Shown here: one piece after another, positions 16,861 to 24,361 of the stretch | Layout: each line of letters begins with the position of its first letter | How positions within the stretch are numbered: the stretch's first letter is position 1 | Assembly: GCF_900129935.1 (NCBI RefSeq) | Contig: NZ_FQXJ01000006.1 | Span: 151,053 to 215,052 of the forward strand | Source of the DNA: Desulfosporosinus lacus DSM 15449 | GTDB taxonomy: Bacteria; Bacillota; Desulfitobacteriia; Desulfitobacteriales; Desulfitobacteriaceae | Direction of reading: 5' to 3' | DNA length: 64,000 nucleotides | Made by a program: the position numbers and the translations under genes | Notes under the pieces: model-generated | Told to the model about the DNA's origin: nothing | What the model saw: only the letters and a program-made list of their open reading frames with translations | Database searches by the model: none

Positions 16861-17088
16861 TTACATGTCCGAATGAAATATTTCCATATGCACTCTCTCT
16901 GGGCAACGTTTTCCAATTACTAATCCTTTTCGTTTACGAAAGGCACCGTTCTTAACTACTTTTTCAACGACCATATTGCTTCTCTCATTCCCAGATGCTT
17001 CACTAACAATCGCTTGGGTCTGATTATCAAGCGCGCTAGTCGTTTCGTCAAAGAACAAAATATCTTCATTACCTAAGGTTTTTATCAT
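16861..17088 (-). pseudogene. RiPP-exporter ABC transporter scrap
   Basis: GNEDILFFDETTSALDNQTQ is the Walker B and D-loop of the ATPase domain of peptide-exporting ABC transporters (NHLM/SunT type). Sequence after residue 33 (VVEKVVKNGAFRKRKGLVIG) does not belong to that domain. The transmembrane, protease and Walker A parts are missing. Upstream 17089-17423 is AT-rich with no gene, so export machinery for the RiPP is lost here. Confidence 0.6.
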
Positions 17089-17423
17089 CCTTGATGTGCT
17101 GAAAAATGTGTTATTCAGTATGTTTTCTGGTACTTTCTACATATCTTTTCAATCTCCTCCAAGATAGCGGAAAATGATCCAATATACAATGAAAAATCTA
17201 TTATACTTGTATAATCTGCTTTTAATAATCGATTGCGGGCTATGTTAACAATATCGTCTGCATTTGAATTCACACCATTGCTATTTTTAAAATCACAAAT
17301 CTATTATTAAATAGTCTAAAAACTATTAATATTGTACAAAAGAAGGAAATTCAGAATTATTCGCGAACTTTATCATTAAGAGAAGGTGCCCTTACATATT
17401 CATCTAAAAAAGGAGAGAAGCTT

Positions 17424-17651
17424 ATGAGAGGAAGATCTTATGTAATTGATAACCGAAACAAGAAATTAAATGGGAACTTCAAGGCCGCCGTAAGAGAAAC
17501 TGCTGATATCATTTATTTAAGGACATCATACGACTATAGTGCTGCAAAAGAAGACCAAGAAGATGGCAAAAGAGCGATTATTTCTGTGAGCATAATCATC
17601 GCATTTTTATTCATCTATACTTTTATTGTTACGGTTTCAAATTATAATTAA
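17424..17651 (+). CDS. Small single-span membrane protein, function unknown
   Basis: This 75-residue protein has a polar, charged N-terminal 50 residues (RGRSYVIDNRNKKLNGNF) and one C-terminal transmembrane segment (AIISVSIIIAFLFIYTFIV). AAAAAAGGAGAGAAGCTT precedes the ATG. It is transcribed away from the RiPP remnants. Not recognised. Confidence 0.6.
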   Translation: MRGRSYVIDNRNKKLNGNFKAAVRETADIIYLRTSYDYSAAKEDQEDGKRAIISVSIIIAFLFIYTFIVTVSNYN

Positions 17652-17763
17652 ATAAAATCTTCATTTCCAAGGCTTTCATTTAAAATAAATCTAGAGTAAC
17701 CACTATTAAATGCTCCTCCGCATTCGCATTTTATTCGCAGGTTTGTAGTAGTTCCTCGTAAAT

Positions 17764-17910
17764 CTGAACTTTCCGGATGCTCTTGCAGGTTCAATCTTTG
17801 CCGGTTCGGCCCTCTCCCCAATTGTTCTTGTCAATACAAATGAGATCCTAGGAACACCAAGTTCGGAATACCTCAACTTCTTTCGACCAAGAAGACATCC
17901 ATTACAATGA
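17764..17910 (+). pseudogene. Cell-wall-binding repeat 2 (CWB2) fragment
   Basis: The plus frame reads LNFPDALAGSIFAGSALSPI, then VLVNTNEILGTPSSEYLNF, the core of a CWB2 repeat (NFPDALAGS...SPIxLV). It has no start codon and ends at TGA 17908. The terminator at 17925 probably belonged to the original gene. Confidence 0.6.
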
Positions 17911-17924
17911 TACCCATTTCCCAG

Positions 17925-17968
17925 AAACGCTGAAATCATTCAGAAATGAACTGATTTCAGCGTTTTTT
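17925..17968 (+). terminator. Strong intrinsic terminator
   Basis: AAACGCTGAAATCA and TGATTTCAGCGTTTTTT form a 12-bp-plus stem with a T tract. Confidence 0.8.
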
Positions 17969-18091
17969 AATGTTGTCTCCACTGCCGCCTGAACAATCAC
18001 GACTTGATTCTGTTCCAGTCAACCTCTAAATCATTAAAAGGACAGCTCAATTTCTTTACCCAATTCTTTGTAATTTTTTCGCCTTTCTAAT

Positions 18092-18114
18092 AAAAAAAGC
18101 GTGCTGTCGCACGC
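18092..18114 (-). terminator. Distal terminator of the leuCD-like operon
   Basis: On the minus strand GCGTGC-GACA-GCACGC is followed by seven T residues. Confidence 0.75.
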
Positions 18115-18164
18115 GCTCAAATCAGTTATCCACAAAACAAAAATCTTATACTTTCCTGTACAAT

Positions 18165-18199
18165 AAAAAACCTGCAAAACCAAATGGTTAAGCAGGTTT
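18165..18199 (-). terminator. Proximal terminator of the leuCD-like operon
   Basis: On the minus strand AAACCTGC and GCAGGTTTTTT pair across a loop, about 40 bases after the small-subunit stop. The second hairpin follows at 18092. Confidence 0.7.
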
Positions 18200-18237
18200 A
18201 AAGCAATACAGCACAATAAATAATTAGCCTTAATTAA

Positions 18238-18762
18238 TCAATAGTTTTTATCAGCGTAACCAACCCAGCCGCCTTCTTTAACAAGTGTCTTGTCAAACTC
18301 GCCGACTTTAAAATCAATTTCTTCTGATTGATCCGATGAAGTTACAATGATCTTCTCTTTATCAATGTCAATTGTTATTGAAGTCTCTTTCCCCGCGAAG
18401 TTCTCAAAAAGATATTCGATCTTATCTTTAGGTAACTCAATGGCAAACATACCACAATTATACATATTCTGTCTGAATATTCTTGCGAAACTTTCAGCAA
18501 TCACTACATTGATTCCATTTACTTCAAACGCCCATGGAGCATGCTCTCTGGAAGAACCGCAACCAAAATTCGCTCTTGTTACAAGCACAGCTTTGTCTTT
18601 AATATCTTCTTTAGTGTTAAATCCGGCGAGAGACAAATCCTCTAATAAATACGGTTTCAATGCCTCTTTAGTGATTTCAGTAAGATACTTTGCCGGAATG
18701 ATTTCATCGGTATTGATATCACTTCTATCCAAGAATAAGACTTTTCCGCTAAATTCTTTCAT
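18238..18762 (-). CDS. LeuD-like hydro-lyase small subunit
   Basis: This 174-residue swivelling-domain subunit of an aconitase-superfamily hydro-lyase (isopropylmalate isomerase type) has the motifs DRSDINTDEIIPAKYL and RANFGCGSSREHAPWA, which forms the substrate-phosphate/carboxylate pocket, and ESFARIFRQNMYNCG. The specificity loop after the AKYL motif reads YLTE rather than the YLRR usual for 3-isopropylmalate, so the substrate could differ (homoaconitate, dimethylmalate or another malate derivative). GGAGGGAAAA precedes the ATG. It follows the large subunit by 15 bases. No leuA or leuB is present nearby. Confidence 0.85.
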   Translation of the reverse strand: MKEFSGKVLFLDRSDINTDEIIPAKYLTEITKEALKPYLLEDLSLAGFNTKEDIKDKAVLVTRANFGCGSSREHAPWAFEVNGINVVIAESFARIFRQNMYNCGMFAIELPKDKIEYLFENFAGKETSITIDIDKEKIIVTSSDQSEEIDFKVGEFDKTLVKEGGWVGYADKNY

Positions 18763-18777
18763 TTTTCCCTCCGATAC

Positions 18778-20064
18778 TTACGCTTTATAAAATTGTGAGT
18801 TTGTTATTTTTCCTACAATAGCTGAAGCTGCAGCAGTAGAAGGACTCATCAGATGAACTGTACCGCCTTTTCCCATTCTGCCATTAAAATTTCGGTTTGT
18901 TGTAGAAGCACAGGCTTCACCATTAGCAAGAACCCCATTACTCATGCCAAGACAAGCTCCGCAGGTTGGGTTTGTAACGCAGAAACCAGCGTTCTGGAAA
19001 ATCTCAATTAGTCCTTCTTTTAAGGCCATAGAATAGATAGCTGGAGTTGCAGGACTTACAATAGCGCGTACGTCGTCACTTATTTTTTTATCCTTAAGGA
19101 TACTTGCAGCAATCCTCAGATCTTCTATACGACCATTGGTACAACTTCCTATATAAACCTGATCAATTTTTGTATCTGCCATTTCATTGACTGTTTTTAC
19201 CTGGTCTGGTTTGAACCCGAAAGTTACCATTGGTTCTAAATTAGTAACATCATATTCATACACTTTTTCATAGGACGCATCCGCATCGGAAATCCATTTT
19301 GAGTATTCTCTCAAAGCATCTTCCCTTGTGCTAAATTCGTCTTTAATGAATTCCCATAGGTATTCCACGGTTGTCATATCCGGATAGCATATTCCACAAG
19401 TGCCTCCGGCTTCAATTGCCATATTACATAATGTCATACGTGATTCCATTGACATGGCATCGATAACCGGTCCGGTAAATTCTATGACCATGTTCGTTGC
19501 ACCGTTAACCGTCAGTTCTTTAATAATAAAAAGTATCAAGTCTTTGGCATAAACACCCGGTTTTAAGGTGCCATTAAGCACAAATTTAATGGTTTTCGGA
19601 AAATGGAAGGCACATACACCCTTAAATATACCGACTTCAAGGTCAGTCGTTCCGACCCCTGCAGCAAAAGCTCCAAACGCTCCATGAGTACAGGTGTGCG
19701 AATCCCCCATAATAACTGTATAACCCGGTCTTACAAATCCTTTTTCCGGGAATATTGCGTGACAAACACCATTTCTTCCAATGTCAAAAAAGTCTTTGAT
19801 ATCATGCCTTTTAGCCCAATCACGCAGTATCTTTCCCTGTTCAGCAGTTTTAGAATCTTTCGCAGGCGTTACATGGTCTATGACAGCTTTTATCTTTGTG
19901 GGATCGAAGACTCTGTCCATTCCCCTTGCCATAAGATCTGTGATAGCAATCGGTGTGGTAATCTCGTGACAGAAAACCCTATCCAATTTTAATACATGGG
20001 TATCAGGAAACGGCATATTTACCCTGTGTGCATCAAATATTTTCTCAGCTATTGTTTTTCCCAT
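18778..20064 (-). CDS. LeuC-like [4Fe-4S] hydro-lyase large subunit
   Basis: This 428-residue catalytic subunit carries the dehydratase motifs DRVFCHEITTPIAI, DSHTCTHGAFGAFAAGVG and the three cluster cysteines: one in YIGSCTNGR and two in PTCGACLGMSNG. Length and motifs fit the archaeal-type/class II isopropylmalate or homoaconitate dehydratases. It forms a heterodimer with the downstream small subunit. AAGGAGAAGAAA precedes the ATG. The reaction is stereospecific dehydration-rehydration of a malate derivative, with the exact substrate not decided by sequence. The 400-base upstream gap shows no T-box or leader-peptide signature that I can see. Confidence 0.88.
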   Translation of the reverse strand: MGKTIAEKIFDAHRVNMPFPDTHVLKLDRVFCHEITTPIAITDLMARGMDRVFDPTKIKAVIDHVTPAKDSKTAEQGKILRDWAKRHDIKDFFDIGRNGVCHAIFPEKGFVRPGYTVIMGDSHTCTHGAFGAFAAGVGTTDLEVGIFKGVCAFHFPKTIKFVLNGTLKPGVYAKDLILFIIKELTVNGATNMVIEFTGPVIDAMSMESRMTLCNMAIEAGGTCGICYPDMTTVEYLWEFIKDEFSTREDALREYSKWISDADASYEKVYEYDVTNLEPMVTFGFKPDQVKTVNEMADTKIDQVYIGSCTNGRIEDLRIAASILKDKKISDDVRAIVSPATPAIYSMALKEGLIEIFQNAGFCVTNPTCGACLGMSNGVLANGEACASTTNRNFNGRMGKGGTVHLMSPSTAAASAIVGKITNSQFYKA

Positions 20065-20378
20065 TTTCTTCTCCTTGTTATCTTAAAAATAATTTTTGTG
20101 CTGATTAATTAAACCTTCTACTCCCATTCTATAACAAATCCTTGCAGTATAAAAGGGATAATTTTTTACACTATATTAAATCCAGCTCTCAACGCATCTT
20201 TCCCGTGTATGCTATGCAACAATTTATCGTCCGTTCTTGTCACGTCATTCCTCAATCGAAGAAATGAAATCGATCACACCTTTGCATTCTTACACATCGT
20301 AAAGATACGAGGCTACGATGTTATCCTAACCCGATTCTATCGACACATAAAAGTTACTGTTTTTATCATATAATCAAC

Positions 20379-20404
20379 GAACATTCATCGGACATGCTGA
20401 ATAG
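20379..20404 (+). promoter_or_regulatory. Conserved upstream box, cassette 1
   Basis: Contains GGACATGCTGAATAG preceded by GAACATTC, shared with the other four small-peptide cassettes. It lies 57 bases upstream of the peptide start. Confidence 0.7.
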
Positions 20405-20460
20405 AATATATCAAGAACCTTCTCATCTTATTGGATCCTATTATGGGGAGGTGAGGTAGA

Positions 20461-20586
20461 ATGTTTTTAATTGGACTCTTAGGATTCTTAGGATTTTTGG
20501 CGTTTATAGTTGCATTATTGTTGTTAATTTCTCCATGGTTATGGCTCGTCGGACGAATCGCTGTACCTGTTCCTGTAGCGGGTTAA
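20461..20586 (+). CDS. Cassette 1: 41-residue hydrophobic peptide
   Basis: A GGGGAGGTGAGGTAGA site precedes ATG. The peptide is nearly all hydrophobic (MFLIGLLGFLGFLAFIVALL) with one transmembrane span and a short tail VGRIAVPVPVAG. It is not in any family I can name, though small sporulation-type peptides look similar. The conserved box (20379-20404) and a GCCTAGG hairpin terminator (20593) frame it exactly as in four other cassettes. Its GFLGF-IVALL core resembles cassette 5. Confidence 0.75.
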   Translation: MFLIGLLGFLGFLAFIVALLLLISPWLWLVGRIAVPVPVAG

Positions 20587-20592
20587 GGAACT

Positions 20593-20622
20593 GGGCCTAG
20601 GTTTAATGCCTAGGCCTTTTAC
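20593..20622 (+). terminator. Terminator of cassette 1
   Basis: GGCCTAGG-TTTAATG-CCTAGGCC followed by TTTTA. The same CCTAGG palindrome recurs after cassettes 2, 3 and 5. The interval 20623-21016 holds no gene, only a partial box-like sequence (GGACATGCTAGA) near 20799. Confidence 0.85.
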
Positions 20623-21016
20623 ATTGGGAATTCCTCCTGTAGGGAATTTGAACCTCCTGTGACAAGAATACTTGACAGGCATATTGCCAAACTCGAAGCT
20701 AGAACTTTCCTATTAAATATGAAGTCCCCTCCGCTTTATAATACATAAAGCAAAATTACAAGAATAGCGCCTATCTATGATTTATCCATAATGAACTTGG
20801 ACATGCTAGACCTGCAACACTAAACGATATGTAAACCAGATGGAAATGTATGATAGAATCTGCGATTTGAAGAGTTAGGCATGAGTTAAGCAATCATGGG
20901 CTACTCGATTTGCAACTCTTTAAATATTTTTAATTAACAGGGGTTTTTCTTTTTATGTCGAATTTTGTTAGTTGGACATAAAATACCAAATCTTTTTTTA
21001 TTAAGGGGGTGATATT

Positions 21017-21283
21017 ATGAGTTATCAAATCGATGGTGCCATTGTTAAGGAACAGGATATTACGTTTGCTATTGTGGTAGTTAAACCTCATATAATCAAG
21101 AGCAGCGTTGAAACTCAAGCAGCAAGAGATGCTTATCGTCATATTTTTCCCGGTATGCCAATCATCTTAATGGGCGAAAACGCGGAAGGAAAACCTGCTT
21201 ACTATGGGCGAAAAGATATCGTCAAATTTCTTGCAAAGGTAGATCCCCACAGAATTCCTTGGAAGCGTTATATAATTACTTGA
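21017..21283 (+). CDS. Conserved 88-residue protein of unknown function
   Basis: TAAGGGGGTGATATT precedes ATG. The protein reads VKEQDITFAIVVVKPHIIKS, FPGMPIILMGENAEGKPAYYG and FLAKVDPHRIPWKRYI. The spacing of YYGRKDIVxFL and IPWKRY looks like a small conserved Firmicutes family, but I know of no function for it. It has no signal peptide or membrane span. It sits between cassettes 1 and 2 with its own terminator at 21357, so it is not part of a cassette transcript. Confidence 0.7.
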   Translation: MSYQIDGAIVKEQDITFAIVVVKPHIIKSSVETQAARDAYRHIFPGMPIILMGENAEGKPAYYGRKDIVKFLAKVDPHRIPWKRYIIT

Positions 21284-21356
21284 TAAGTTCGGACGCTTAG
21301 CAACTGTCATATTTTACAACCTCCTCAGAGATACTATTGTTACTTAAACTTACCAT

Positions 21357-21395
21357 GCAAAGCCCCTGATCACGATCAGGGGCTTTGCGTTTGTT
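21357..21395 (+). terminator. Terminator of the 88-residue protein gene
   Basis: GCAAAGCCCCTGAT and ATCAGGGGCTTTGC, a perfect 14-bp stem with a four-base loop, then GTTTG and TTTTTT. Confidence 0.85.
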
Positions 21396-21488
21396 TTTTG
21401 TGTCTAAATAACCAAGAACATTCAATTGAAATGTCAACGATCTCCCATGTTTTTAATCCCGTGGTCATCCCTTCTTTACTCTTCCAAT

Positions 21489-21513
21489 AACATCCAACAG
21501 ACATGCTGAATAG
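21489..21513 (+). promoter_or_regulatory. Conserved upstream box, cassette 2
   Basis: AACATCC then AGACATGCTGAATAG, 55 bases upstream of the peptide start. Confidence 0.65.
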
Positions 21514-21568
21514 AATACATAAGGAACCATCTCAATCTTAGAGAATCTAAAACAGAGGAGTGAGGTAT

Positions 21569-21706
21569 ATGATTCTAACTGCATTAATCACAATTATTAT
21601 CTTATTGTTAATCATCATATGGGAACTGTTAGCAATACTCCAAAGACCGCCTAGCCCACCCGTCCCACCTAAACCACCAAAATCACCCAACTTAATAAAC
21701 CTGTAA
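21569..21706 (+). CDS. Cassette 2: 45-residue membrane peptide with proline tail
   Basis: An AGAGGAGTGAGGTAT site precedes ATG. A transmembrane helix (LTALITIIILLLIIIWELLA) is followed by a proline-rich tail (QRPPSPPVPPKPPKSP). It is paralogous to cassette 3. The box at 21489 and the hairpin at 21714 match the other cassettes. Probably inserted in a membrane with the proline tail exposed. Function unknown. Confidence 0.75.
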   Translation: MILTALITIIILLLIIIWELLAILQRPPSPPVPPKPPKSPNLINL

Positions 21707-21713
21707 CAGTTTA

Positions 21714-21740
21714 GCCTAGGTATAAATACCTAGGCCTTCT
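21714..21740 (+). terminator. Terminator of cassette 2
   Basis: GCCTAGGTAT-AA-ATACCTAGGC, then TTCTTTC. Confidence 0.8.
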
Positions 21741-21854
21741 TTCTGACTAATTGAAGTCTCATATATGAAAATCTAATCTTATAATTATTTCCTCAAGGAC
21801 AGGAGAAGATTCAAGGGAACTTAGTTACATTTGTCCAAGGTAACATACGCAGTA

Positions 21855-22289
21855 TTAATCTTCGCTGACATCTTTTAACCCCCAAACGTTAATTGGAAAC
21901 TCGCCCAAAAGAATACCATCAAGGTATACTTCAGATCTATATTCTCCATTGGTACCCAAGATAGTGTTCCTTAAATTCATGTCAAAAAAAACGCCCAGTA
22001 ATTCTTGAGGCAAGTTATTGATATTACGTTGAGGTGGAATGATAATATTGTCCCCGGAATCAACGATCACCAGTGAGTCTGGCTTAGGCCCAATAAACTT
22101 ATACTTAATACAATGCTCTACGCTAGTATCGAGATCAATAATACCAACTCCAATCACAAACGAAAATTGACAAGGAATCAATGGAGGGGTTAAAACATTC
22201 AATGGATTAATCAGATGAACTCTCGGTCCATTAGGATTCATTTCATTCAAGTGTTCTTGCGCGTATATAAACGTGGTAACACGAGCCAC
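21855..22289 (-). CDS. Hypothetical protein, DUF6941-like
   Basis: The start was set at GTG 22289, nine bases after GGGAG. The TTG nine bases upstream touches the site. The 144-residue cytosolic protein has beta-strand-rich sequence (QFSFVIGVGIIDLDTSVEH, then SLVIVDSGDNIIIPPQRN) and ends in YRSEVYLDGILLGEFPINVW, a pattern seen in small Firmicutes proteins of the DUF6941 type. Function unknown. It is transcribed against the cassettes and splits cassettes 2 and 3. Confidence 0.6.
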   Translation of the reverse strand: MARVTTFIYAQEHLNEMNPNGPRVHLINPLNVLTPPLIPCQFSFVIGVGIIDLDTSVEHCIKYKFIGPKPDSLVIVDSGDNIIIPPQRNINNLPQELLGVFFDMNLRNTILGTNGEYRSEVYLDGILLGEFPINVWGLKDVSED

Positions 22290-22408
22290 AATTTTCAACT
22301 CCCTTCTTTATATGATTAGATTATTACATACCCTTGTCCAAAAACATGTCGAAAATTGCCTGAAAATTATAAATTCAAGAAGCCCTCTCAGGGGTTCACC
22401 CCCTCCAA

Positions 22409-22434
22409 GAACATTCAAAGGACATGCTGAATAG
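22409..22434 (+). promoter_or_regulatory. Conserved upstream box, cassette 3
   Basis: GAACATTCAAA then GGACATGCTGAATAG, identical to the box of cassette 5. Confidence 0.7.
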
Positions 22435-22479
22435 CATGTATAGAGACTCATCCGAACGAATACAGAAGGAGTGAAATGT

Positions 22480-22590
22480 ATGCTGACAGCATTAATAATC
22501 ATTATTGTTCTATTATTAATAATCATCTTGGAACTGCAAGGACTCAGAAGACCACCAGCTCCACCACCAAAACCATGCAGATACTATTAA
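22480..22590 (+). CDS. Cassette 3: 36-residue membrane peptide with proline tail
   Basis: An AGAAGGAGTGAAATGT site precedes ATG at 22480. The ATG four bases earlier is out of frame. The sequence LTALIIIIVLLLIIILELQG is followed by RRPPAPPPKPCRYY. It shares start, helix and proline tail with cassette 2 but ends in a cysteine and two tyrosines. Hairpin terminator at 22610. Function unknown. Confidence 0.75.
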   Translation: MLTALIIIIVLLLIIILELQGLRRPPAPPPKPCRYY

Positions 22591-22609
22591 CGATTAGCTG
22601 TGAATTTTA

Positions 22610-22637
22610 GCCTAGGTATAATAACCTAGGCCCTTTC
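22610..22637 (+). terminator. Terminator of cassette 3
   Basis: GCCTAGGT-ATAATA-ACCTAGGC, then CCTTTCT. Confidence 0.8.
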
Positions 22638-22652
22638 TATTTATAAACCCAA

Positions 22653-22677
22653 GAACCTTTACGGACATGCCGAATAG
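22653..22677 (+). promoter_or_regulatory. Conserved upstream box, cassette 4
   Basis: GAACCTTTAC then GGACATGCCGAATAG, one base different from the consensus in the core. It starts 16 bases after the cassette 3 terminator. Confidence 0.65.
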
Positions 22678-22730
22678 TATATAAAAGGACTTCTCCTTCT
22701 TATGGGAATCTAAATAAGGTGGTGAAGTGA

Positions 22731-22835
22731 ATGCTTTTAGGTCTTTTACGTGTCATAGTAGCATTGTGGAGAATTATTACTCGATTGCTCGGATTCATTG
22801 GAAAAATCACTGTACCTGCACCCGCGAATTCTTAA
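22731..22835 (+). CDS. Cassette 4: 34-residue amphipathic peptide
   Basis: An AAGGTGGTGAAGTGA site precedes ATG. The sequence MLLGLLRVIVALWRIITRLL has arginines every six or seven positions, giving an amphipathic cationic helix unlike the purely hydrophobic cassette 5, then FIGKITVPAPANS. The tail resembles that of cassette 1 (KITVPAP versus RIAVPVP). Membrane-active behaviour is possible but not shown. Confidence 0.7.
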   Translation: MLLGLLRVIVALWRIITRLLGFIGKITVPAPANS

Positions 22836-22842
22836 AGGTTTG

Positions 22843-22872
22843 GGCCTGGGCATTTATTGCCTGGGCTTTCTT
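22843..22872 (+). terminator. Terminator of cassette 4
   Basis: GCCTGGGCA and TGCCTGGGC pair with two G-T wobbles, followed by TTTCTTC. Confidence 0.65.
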
Positions 22873-22918
22873 CGTACTGGTCTCCAGACTCTAAATTATC
22901 TCGCTTCATCTGATCCAT

Positions 22919-22944
22919 GAACATTCAAAGGACATGCTGAATAG
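22919..22944 (+). promoter_or_regulatory. Conserved upstream box, cassette 5
   Basis: GAACATTCAAA then GGACATGCTGAATAG. Downstream TTCTCCTTCTTATGGG is shared with cassette 4. Confidence 0.7.
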
Positions 22945-23000
22945 TATACATCAAAAGCCTTCTCCTTCTTATGGGGAATCCAAATAGGGGGGTGAAGTAA

Positions 23001-23111
23001 ATGCTTTTAGAGCTATTAGCATTTTTAGGTTTTTTAGGATTTATAGTCGCATTATTAATAATCTTTTCTTTAGTGTTAATAACAGTAATCCCTGTAGTTC
23101 TCCCTTCATAG
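23001..23111 (+). CDS. Cassette 5: 36-residue hydrophobic peptide
   Basis: A GGGGGGTGAAGTAA site precedes ATG. MLLELLAFLGFLGFIVALLI and VLITVIPVVLPS form one long membrane helix. It is close to cassette 1. Terminator at 23116. Function unknown. Confidence 0.75.
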   Translation: MLLELLAFLGFLGFIVALLIIFSLVLITVIPVVLPS

Positions 23112-23115
23112 TTTT

Positions 23116-23140
23116 GCCTAGGTTAATAACCTAGGCTTCT
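23116..23140 (+). terminator. Terminator of cassette 5
   Basis: GCCTAGGTTA and TAACCTAGGC, followed by TTCTTA. Confidence 0.8.
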
Positions 23141-23267
23141 TACATAACGTGATATCTTCCTGCTCCTCCTCTCATTTGATCAGTGCCTTATATTCCCGCA
23201 TCCTCAATTAAGCCACATTCCGTACGAAAATGTGGCAAGCGCCTGCAATGTCCTATTACGGGTTAAT

Positions 23268-23948
23268 TCACCTGACTGTGTTTATCCCTGTAACTAATTG
23301 ATTAAAGATGTAGCTTGACATTAGCTTATACCCCTTGTCATTTGGATGAAGTCCATCTATTAAATAGTCTGTTAAGGTAACTTGATCTTGTGGAAATGCA
23401 CTCCATACATCTAATAAGTTCGATCCAGTCTTAGCAGATACATTAATAATTGTTGTTCTGATACCTAGAAATAATGATTCGTCTGCAGAAACCATTGGAG
23501 GTTCAACGATGCAAAATATATCTGCATCAGGCGCTCTGGTTTTAATATCATTGATTAACTGTGTATATTTTTCACTGAACTGATCTGGCGTGTCAAAATT
23601 TCTATCTATTCTTCCTGTGCAAATAAATACAGCGTCTGTAGTATTTACTATCTCTGTTGCTCTCGTTAAGCTATAATCTATGAGATGTCCTGAAGAAGCC
23701 TTGTTGTTCCAGACTATGTCATTTGAGTATTTGTTGGCTAAAGACGTTTTAAGCTCAGAATTCCATCCAGTTGTTGCAGGATCTGAAGCCCCTTGACTGA
23801 CTGCAATTGAGTCCCCAAGGATCACGGCGTTGACTGTACCGCTTTTTAGCTTGCTAATACCCGTTAAGGTATAAACTTCAGTAGCTGTTGGAGTGGCCAT
23901 AGCTAACAGCAGTGTTGCAGATAATAAAAATATAATTATCTTCTTCAT
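23268..23948 (-). CDS. Secreted SGNH/GDSL hydrolase
   Basis: This 226-residue protein has a Sec signal peptide (MKKIIIFLLSATLLLAMATP) and the SGNH blocks: GDSIAVSQGA (nucleophile Ser in GDS), a glycine in ASSGHLIDYS, a T-G-R block in place of the usual GxND (FICTGRIDRNF), and DGLHPNDKGY with the catalytic Asp and His. Such enzymes are esterases or lipases acting on wall, lipid or polysaccharide esters. The altered third block may change activity. Expressed alone. A hairpin (GCCACATT...AATGTGGC, 23213-23236) follows its stop on the minus strand. Confidence 0.8.
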   Translation of the reverse strand: MKKIIIFLLSATLLLAMATPTATEVYTLTGISKLKSGTVNAVILGDSIAVSQGASDPATTGWNSELKTSLANKYSNDIVWNNKASSGHLIDYSLTRATEIVNTTDAVFICTGRIDRNFDTPDQFSEKYTQLINDIKTRAPDADIFCIVEPPMVSADESLFLGIRTTIINVSAKTGSNLLDVWSAFPQDQVTLTDYLIDGLHPNDKGYKLMSSYIFNQLVTGINTVR

Positions 23949-24361
23949 GGCTCTTACTCTCTTTCTTCATTCCAGATACTACCCCTTATTTCACTAATTC
24001 AAACAAGACTCCCACTATAAGTGGGAGTTCCTTATTCTGCTTCACAACTTTATCTTTACTTTCCAAGTGTTGCTAATTAATCCGTCTTGCATAGTCTTCT
24101 ACCTGTTTCCTAATTATATCTTCAAAAATCCATTTCATGTAGGCAAAAATTATATTAGCATCAATTATTATTCATTAACCTCTGAAAGATGGGGTTATCT
24201 TTTATTTTTAAGAGATTGGAATACACACGCAGATTACTTTCTCCTTAGGGTAATAAGAATTTCGTGCTTAAAGTCCTATTCAAATATGACTAACGACATA
24301 TGCTCATGCTATCCTTTCTCTTGTAAACTGTAGAAAAAAGTCGAAAGGGGTTTTATGCGCA

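Noticed and set aside
20065..20378. Possible T-box or leucine leader upstream of the LeuC-like gene
   Set aside because: No T-box consensus, no leucine-codon leader and no antiterminator/terminator pair could be seen.
20379..22944. Regularly repeated boxes considered as a CRISPR array
   Set aside because: Spacing is irregular (155-1100 bp), the intervals contain peptide genes and terminators rather than spacers, and no cas genes are present.
24067..24333. 88-codon plus-strand frame upstream of the small gene at 24362
   Set aside because: No ribosome binding site, erratic hydrophobic/aromatic composition and no family resemblance.
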